Assembly (NCBI GenBank): GCA_003152595.1
Contig: PMAM01000181.1
Location: 1,505 to 12,586 of the forward strand
Direction: 5' to 3'
DNA from: Acidobacterium sp.
GTDB lineage: Bacteria; Acidobacteriota; Terriglobia; Terriglobales; Acidobacteriaceae
Length of the DNA stretch: 11,082 nt
This document shows positions 7,012 through 11,082 of this stretch, in pieces. Made by a program: the position numbers and the translations under genes. Numbering within the stretch: position 1 is the first letter of the stretch; every line of letters starts with the position of its first letter. The notes under the pieces were generated by a model that saw only the letters and a program-made list of their open reading frames with translations, was not told the DNA's origin and searched no databases.

Positions 7012-7323
7012 TCATCCCTCTTTTGGGTTGCCGTGCCTCCGGCGATCCAGATACCTGGTTGGACGCACACCTTGAAAGCGGGGTTTGTTTTCCTCGGAAT
7101 AAGGCGCTCCTGCTATACGAAACAGGCAGAAAACAGACCAACGCACACGCCTTTGTCCCGCGTACCGAGTCGAAGGGCTCCATCATCCACGGCAGGACCC
7201 CCTATCCGTCACCAGCGAATGAAGGATACGGAGCGACGCAGAACTATCCTGGACGCGTTGGCTCATCTCGCCACCGCAGTCTGATCCTGCCGACGCATCG
7301 CTCCACTCTACCCGTGCTCGGGC
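7012..7323. other. Intergenic region between the CheB-CheR gene and the five-gene operon
   Basis: About 310 bp hold no convincing gene. Short open frames here lack family motifs and a ribosome binding site. The stretch should carry the operon promoter and any terminator for the upstream CheB-CheR gene. A 4-bp stem (CCCG at 7311-7314 with CGGG at 7319-7322) directly follows the CheB-CheR stop codon but has no T-run on the transcribed strand, so it is not called as a terminator. No tRNA-like, riboswitch-like or repeat structure was recognised. Confidence 0.6.
7112..7140 (-). promoter_or_regulatory. Candidate sigma70-type promoter for the TPP/enolase/dehydrogenase operon
   Basis: On the minus strand, TGGTCT (7140-7135) and TATAGC (7117-7112) are separated by 17 bases. 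That gives 3/6 and 4/6 matches to the TTGACA/TATAAT consensus and a leader of roughly 95 nt to the ATG at 7011. It is the best pair I can see in the gap, but matches of this quality occur by chance. Confidence 0.25.
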
Positions 7324-10032
7324 TTACTTCCGGCGGGTGCCCGACTTTTTTGGCGCAAGGCCCTGTGCCGGCGCGCTTGGTTTGCCGGCGGAGAGTCCCT
7401 CGAATGCGTTCCGGTCCAGAATCGTCAGCACCACGCCCTCGATGCGATTGTCGAGTGTCCGGTAAGGCGTGATGCGGAGCACCAGCCACTTCCCCTCCTG
7501 ATCCTGCACCTGTGCCTGGCGCGGCTGGACCTCATGGATAACCTCAAGCATCATCCCTTCCAGCCGTGCCGCATCGATCTTCAGCTTGAGCCGTGGAATC
7601 GGTCTGCCCAGGTCGGAAGCCATCAGGCCCAGCATGGTCGTGGCCTGGGGGGTGAAGCGACGGACGCTCAGATCCGCCCCTACCATCACCATCGCAAGAT
7701 TGATGCTGTTGAGCAGATTCGTCAGGTCGTTGTTGAGGTGGCTCAGCAGATCGTTCCGGTGCTGCATCTCCTCATTGACCGTATGCAGTTCTTCATTGGC
7801 CGACTCAAGCTCTTCCTTCGAGGTCTGCAGCTCTTCGTTGGTGCTCTGCAGCTCTTCGTTGCCCGACTGGATCTCTTCGTTCGCAGACTGCAGCTCCTCG
7901 TTGGTGGCTTCCTGGGTTTCAATGATCGACTGCAGGTACTCTTTCGTGGCGTTCAGTTCCTGCTTCAGTTGCGCAACCTGCCGGTCCTTCTCCGATGATT
8001 GCCCGTCGGCCGGCGGCGCGGCGAGCGGCTGCGGGCTGCGCTCGGCTTCCTGCACCTCAGGCTCGAAGACGATCAAAAAGCTGTTCTGCTCCTGCATGGG
8101 CGTGCGAAAGGGGATCACGCGCACGGTCGTCTCGCGCAGGCCGGATTCGGTCTCCACGCGCACGCCCCGGCGTTCGGCTTCGGCGCCGACTTTTCGGGCC
8201 TCTTCCACGGCATTCTGCAACTCGAAAAGCAGGCCGGGGCGAGCCATCTTCAGCAGACTAAGACTCGCTTTGCCGGGTGCAAGCTCCAGGAAGGGCCCCG
8301 TACGCCCACGGCTCTGGAGGATCTCGAGGTGATCGTTCACCACCACGGCGGCCGGAGCATACCGGGTGAGCAGCAACCGATCGGCTTCCCGCTGGATCTC
8401 AATCGGCCCGCGAACAGTGTCCGGTTGTTTGAGAGGAGCGGCCGGGATTTCGACAGCGTCCGTTTCCTGCGCCGGCGGCGCAATCGAGAATCCGAAGGTT
8501 ACCGGCGTCGCCACCAGTTTCTTGCGATAGATCTTCTGTTTCTTTTCGGCCATTTCGAATAGCTCGGACCCTGCTCCCAGCAGCCCTTCCGTGTTGCCAA
8601 GCATCAGGAAGCCGGTGGGATTGAGGGCGTAGTGAAAAATCGGAATCACCCGTTTCTGCAGCGCCTGACTGAGATAGATCATGACATTGCGGCAGCTCAT
8701 CAGATCCATGCGCGAGAAAGGCGGGTCGCTGAAGATGTTCTGGATTGAAAAGATGCACATATCGCGGATAGTCTTGCTGATCTGGAATCCACCGTCGCTT
8801 CTGTGAAAGAAGCGCCGCAAACGCAGCGGTTCGACATCCGCCTCAATGCTCTCCTTGAAATAGGCAGCCCGGGCCCGCCGGATCGACTCCTCGCTCAGAT
8901 CGGTGCCGTAAACCTGAATCGGGACCTCGGTGCGCTCCTCCCCGAGAAATTCCACCAGTGAAATGGCATGCGAATACGCCTCCTCTCCCGTGGAGCAGCC
9001 CGGTACCCAAATGCGTATGGGTGCGGTGGACGAGCCGCGGGCCTGAAGAAGAGCCGGATAAACAACATGTTTCAGCGCTTCGAAAGCCTCCGGATTGCGG
9101 AAAAAGCTGGTGACGTTGATCAGAAGATCCTGATAAAGCGCATTGACCTCGTTGCGGTCGCGGTGCAGCATGCTCACGTATTCCGAAAGCTGGTCGATCT
9201 TGTGCACCACCATCCGTCGGTGGATGCGCCTTCCGATGGTGGGCGGCTTGTATTCGGAAAAGTCGACCTTGGTCGCCCTGCGCAGCAGCCGGAAGATCTG
9301 GGCCATGTTCGCATCGTTTCCCTGCTCTTCGACCGCTTCCAGGAGCGCGCCTGCAACGTAAGGGTGCCGGCGGATCTGGGCGAGCTCCCGTGCGATCTCC
9401 TCCGGCGCCAGTACGAAATCGACACAACCGGCGGCGACCGCGTTGGCCGGCATGCTGTCATATTTGGCCGATTGGGTGTCCTGCGCGAAGGTGATGCCGC
9501 CTTCTCCTTTGATGGCAGTCAAACCCACCGTCCCATCCGATCCAGTCCCCGACAGGACGACCCCGATGGCATTGCTGCCCTGGCTCTCCGCCAGAGAACG
9601 AAAGAACAGGTCGATGGTCGCATTGGTGATGCGCGGCCGATTCAGATCGCTGATGTGCAGCCGCGAATCGGTAATCGTCAGATTGCAGTTCGGCGGTATC
9701 ACGTAAACGTGGTTCGCCTCAATCGGGATATCCTGCTCGATCTGGCGCACCGGCATTTGCGTGTGCCGTTCCAGGATCTGGCTGAAGGCGCTCTCCCGGT
9801 GAGGATCGAGGTGCGTCACGATGACATATGCCATGCCCAGATCGTTCGCCAGGACTTTCAGCAAAGCGGTGAGCGCTTCCAGACCCCCTGCCGATGCCCC
9901 AATCCCAACCACCGGAAATGACGCTCGTCCGCGGTCACGCTCGTCCGCGATGACCTGCGGCTTTTCCCCTGGCGCCGTATCTTGTCCTTTGGGCGAAGTG
10001 CGAATTGAAGGACGCGACTGTCGTGGACTCAT
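7324..10032 (-). CDS. Orphan CheB methylesterase-CheR methyltransferase fusion with coiled coil and PAS, no kinase domain
   Basis: This is a 902-residue multidomain signalling protein. From ATG 10032 it has a CheB methylesterase domain (about 38-220) with catalytic S47 (GASAGG), H74 (VTHLDP) and D166 (SGTGSDGT). The CheR N-terminal helical domain (about 243-298) follows. The CheR SAM methyltransferase (about 305-505) has NVTSFFRN, PGCSTGEEAYS (344-354), GTDLS and MSCRNVMIYL. A PAS-like segment (about 546-658, RYAPAAVVVNDHLEILQ) is next, then a heptad coiled coil (about 690-770) and a PAS domain (about 775-874). The basic tail ends at residue 902. No N-terminal receiver domain and no HisKA/HATPase domain are present, although many relatives continue into a histidine kinase. 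No receptor, CheA or CheW is encoded nearby, so the role is probably not classical chemotaxis adaptation. The start is supported by GGAG 7 bases upstream and a TATAAT box about 40 bases upstream; the frame extends to a GTG at 10098 that would lie beyond that promoter. Confidence 0.93.
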   Translation of the reverse strand: MSPRQSRPSIRTSPKGQDTAPGEKPQVIADERDRGRASFPVVGIGASAGGLEALTALLKVLANDLGMAYVIVTHLDPHRESAFSQILERHTQMPVRQIEQDIPIEANHVYVIPPNCNLTITDSRLHISDLNRPRITNATIDLFFRSLAESQGSNAIGVVLSGTGSDGTVGLTAIKGEGGITFAQDTQSAKYDSMPANAVAAGCVDFVLAPEEIARELAQIRRHPYVAGALLEAVEEQGNDANMAQIFRLLRRATKVDFSEYKPPTIGRRIHRRMVVHKIDQLSEYVSMLHRDRNEVNALYQDLLINVTSFFRNPEAFEALKHVVYPALLQARGSSTAPIRIWVPGCSTGEEAYSHAISLVEFLGEERTEVPIQVYGTDLSEESIRRARAAYFKESIEADVEPLRLRRFFHRSDGGFQISKTIRDMCIFSIQNIFSDPPFSRMDLMSCRNVMIYLSQALQKRVIPIFHYALNPTGFLMLGNTEGLLGAGSELFEMAEKKQKIYRKKLVATPVTFGFSIAPPAQETDAVEIPAAPLKQPDTVRGPIEIQREADRLLLTRYAPAAVVVNDHLEILQSRGRTGPFLELAPGKASLSLLKMARPGLLFELQNAVEEARKVGAEAERRGVRVETESGLRETTVRVIPFRTPMQEQNSFLIVFEPEVQEAERSPQPLAAPPADGQSSEKDRQVAQLKQELNATKEYLQSIIETQEATNEELQSANEEIQSGNEELQSTNEELQTSKEELESANEELHTVNEEMQHRNDLLSHLNNDLTNLLNSINLAMVMVGADLSVRRFTPQATTMLGLMASDLGRPIPRLKLKIDAARLEGMMLEVIHEVQPRQAQVQDQEGKWLVLRITPYRTLDNRIEGVVLTILDRNAFEGLSAGKPSAPAQGLAPKKSGTRRK
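7756..7902 (-). repeat. Seven 21-bp units encoding perfect coiled-coil heptads
   Basis: Seven successive codon blocks encode NEELQSA, NEEIQSG, NEELQST, NEELQTS, KEELESA, NEELHTV and NEEMQHR without any break in phase (residues 711-759 of the CheB-CheR protein). The DNA units are similar but not identical. The repeat is a rigid, register-locked coiled-coil linker typical of CheB-CheR-PAS proteins, placed between the two PAS-like segments. It is not a CRISPR or a non-coding satellite. Confidence 0.9.
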
Positions 10033-10072
10033 AGCATGACTCCGGGCCCGGCGAAACTTATGGAAAAAATGG

Positions 10073-10101
10073 ATTATAGACCAGCGGTTCCACAGCACTT
10101 C
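10073..10101 (-). promoter_or_regulatory. Promoter candidate for the CheB-CheR gene (perfect TATAAT)
   Basis: On the minus strand a perfect TATAAT -10 box lies at 10078-10073, giving a predicted transcript start near 10066 and a leader of about 34 nt to the ATG at 10032. The hexamer 17 bases upstream (GAAGTG, 10101-10096) is a poor -35 match, so the promoter may be weak or activator-dependent. The box lies at the broken 5' edge of the vapC relic. Confidence 0.5.
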
Positions 10102-10102
10102 C

Positions 10103-10441
10103 TTCAGAGAGTATGTTCAGGCGGACCGGCTCTGGACCACCGCCGTTACTTGTTTCGAACTGCTGAGCGGCGCTGAGGAAGGGAAGCGCCGTGACAAGGT
10201 CAGGGAGTTCGTCGACTCCCTCGACGTTCTTCCCCTGGATCTCCCCGCTGCCCAGCGCGCCGCAGAGCTTCGGCGCTATCTTGATCGCACAGGGCGAGCG
10301 ATCGGGATGGCCGACAGCCTGATTGCGGGAATTGCCCTCCTTCACGACCTTCCGCTCTTCACGCGGAACCACTCCCACTTTGACAGGGTGCCAGGTCTGA
10401 CGCTGGTGGAGATCGAGCGCGACCACCCAAAGCGCCGCTGA
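10103..10441 (+). pseudogene. vapC: 5'-truncated VapC-type PIN-domain toxin relic
   Basis: The plus-strand frame ending in TGA at 10439-10441 encodes about 112 residues matching the last three quarters of a VapC ribonuclease. Visible are REYVQADRLWTTAVTCFELL (second acidic residue, the E), then L-x-L-PLDLPAAQRAAELRRYL, GMADSLIAGIAL (third acidic residue, the D), and LPLFTRNHSHFDRVPGLTL. The N-terminal strand with the first catalytic Asp (usually DTN or DTS near residue 5) is missing. The frame is open only back to 10040, contains no credible start codon, and the other two frames do not supply the missing part. No VapB antitoxin is found next to it. It therefore looks like a dead remnant left by a deletion or rearrangement that brought in the CheB-CheR promoter end. 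Expression from an alternative codon is conceivable, but the protein would lack an active-site residue. Confidence 0.8.
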
Positions 10442-10456
10442 TTGCAGCCACTGCGG

Positions 10457-10485
10457 CGAACAGTTCTCTGCAAATGCCGTACACT
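10457..10485 (+). promoter_or_regulatory. Weak promoter candidate for the prolyl oligopeptidase gene
   Basis: TACACT at 10480-10485 matches the -10 consensus at 4/6 and lies about 37 bases before the ATG at 10523. The paired hexamer CGAACA at 10457-10462 (17-base spacer) is poor. The 81-bp gap after the vapC relic is the only available place for this gene's promoter. Confidence 0.3.
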
Positions 10486-10522
10486 ACCCCTTCTCTCCCC
10501 ACCTCTTCATGGAGAATCGCCC

Positions 10523-11082
10523 ATGTCCGCTCGCCCCTCTCTCCTCGCGCTTGCCGTTGCCGCCGCTTCGCTGATGCTCCACGCCCAGCCCCCGCAGCCC
10601 GCCAACATCCACGGCGAGAACGGCATCACCCTGCCCGCGCCCCCCGTCGCAGCCGTCAACGTTTTCACCGACGACTACGCCGGCACCAAAATCGAAGATT
10701 CCTACCGCTGGCTCGAAGACGCCCAATCGCCCGCCACGCGCACCTGGATCGGAGAGGAGAACGCCTACACGCAGCAGTATCTGTCGCAGCTCACCACGCT
10801 GCCGAAAATCTCCAGCGAACTCACCGCCCTCATGCGCGTCGACCAGTACTCCATGCCCACCCTTCGCGCCGGCAAATACCTCTTCAGTAAACGCCTCGCC
10901 GACCAGAACCAGGCCTCCATCTACATGCGCACCGGCTGGCACGGTCAGGACCAGCTCCTCATCGACGCCAGCAAACTCAGCGCCGACCAGAACACCTCCG
11001 TCAACATGGTCGACATCTCCGACGACGCTAACCTCGTCGTCTATGAGATCCGCGTCGGCGGCGCCGACGAAGGCGCGGTCCA
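10523..11082 (+). CDS. Secreted S9A prolyl oligopeptidase-family peptidase, N-terminal part (3' end outside window)
   Basis: The frame runs from ATG 10523 to the window end (186 codons plus two bases). GGAG at 10511-10514, 8 bases upstream, supports the start. Residues 1-21 (MSARPSLLALAVAAASLMLH-A) form a Sec signal peptide with likely cleavage after LHA, so the enzyme is exported. The mature part has DDYAGTKIEDSYRWLEDAQS (about 50-69) followed by P-x-TRTWIGEENAYT, the classic N-terminal signature of prolyl oligopeptidases, and then the beginning of the seven-bladed beta-propeller. The alpha/beta-hydrolase domain with the Ser-Asp-His triad lies outside the window. Such enzymes cleave short proline-containing peptides. 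Codon use is strongly C-ending, unlike the operon and the CheB-CheR gene. Confidence 0.88.
   Translation, partial: MSARPSLLALAVAAASLMLHAQPPQPANIHGENGITLPAPPVAAVNVFTDDYAGTKIEDSYRWLEDAQSPATRTWIGEENAYTQQYLSQLTTLPKISSELTALMRVDQYSMPTLRAGKYLFSKRLADQNQASIYMRTGWHGQDQLLIDASKLSADQNTSVNMVDISDDANLVVYEIRVGGADEGAV

Noticed and set aside
7311..7322. Possible terminator hairpin (CCCG...CGGG) after the CheB-CheR stop codon
   Set aside because: The stem is only four base pairs and is not followed by a T-run in the direction of transcription.
6957..7472. Plus-strand open frame spanning the gap between CheB-CheR and the TPP gene
   Set aside because: It crosses the ends of two real minus-strand genes, has no motif or plausible ribosome binding site, and its composition is that of random GC-rich reading.
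7756..7902. Regular 21-bp repeats that could suggest a CRISPR or satellite array
   Set aside because: The repeats are contiguous, in frame and encode a heptad coiled coil within a conserved protein; there are no spacers.
10033..10098. GTG-initiated extension of the CheB-CheR protein
   Set aside because: It would start upstream of the TATAAT box, has no family similarity, and the ATG at 10032 has GGAG at the right spacing.

Overview
The window reads as chromosomal DNA of a GC-rich soil-type bacterium, most likely an Acidobacteriota (Terriglobia/Granulicella-like) lineage. This rests on the style of the proteins (a BNR/sortilin-like 'glycosyl hydrolase' tail, a secreted S9 prolyl oligopeptidase, an orphan CheB-CheR fusion) and not on any marker gene, so it is an inference. 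No tRNA, rRNA, CRISPR array, insertion sequence or replication origin was seen.

Layout. Positions 1-672 (+) hold the C-terminus of a large BNR-repeat protein. It converges on a tightly packed five-gene operon on the minus strand, transcribed from 7011 down to 715. In transcription order the operon encodes: a pyruvate-oxidase-like TPP enzyme (7011-5269); a mandelate racemase-subgroup enolase-superfamily enzyme (5247-4150); an internally duplicated membrane protein of unknown family (4153-3182); a gluconate 2-dehydrogenase subunit 3-type small subunit (3185-2433); and a GMC flavoprotein dehydrogenase (2433-715). The last four genes overlap by 1-4 bases (ATGA, ATGA, TGATG), which indicates translational coupling. 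Upstream is a gap of about 310 bp, then an orphan CheB-CheR-PAS protein (10032-7324, minus) with a near-consensus -10 box. Its promoter lies against a 5'-truncated VapC toxin relic on the plus strand (about 10103-10441). The window ends inside a secreted S9A prolyl oligopeptidase gene (10523 onward, plus).

How the genes may work together. The dehydrogenase and small subunit resemble the alpha and gamma subunits of FAD-dependent glucose/gluconate dehydrogenases, but no cytochrome c subunit and no Tat signal are encoded. The coupled, duplicated membrane protein, with matching histidines in both halves, is the natural candidate for the membrane/quinone partner. With an acid-sugar dehydratase/racemase fold enzyme and a TPP-dependent keto-acid enzyme in the same operon, a plausible but unproven reading is a self-contained oxidative route: sugar or polyol -> aldonate -> 2-keto(-deoxy) acid -> C-C cleavage or decarboxylation, with electrons passed to the membrane. 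This operon is the most interesting part of the window.
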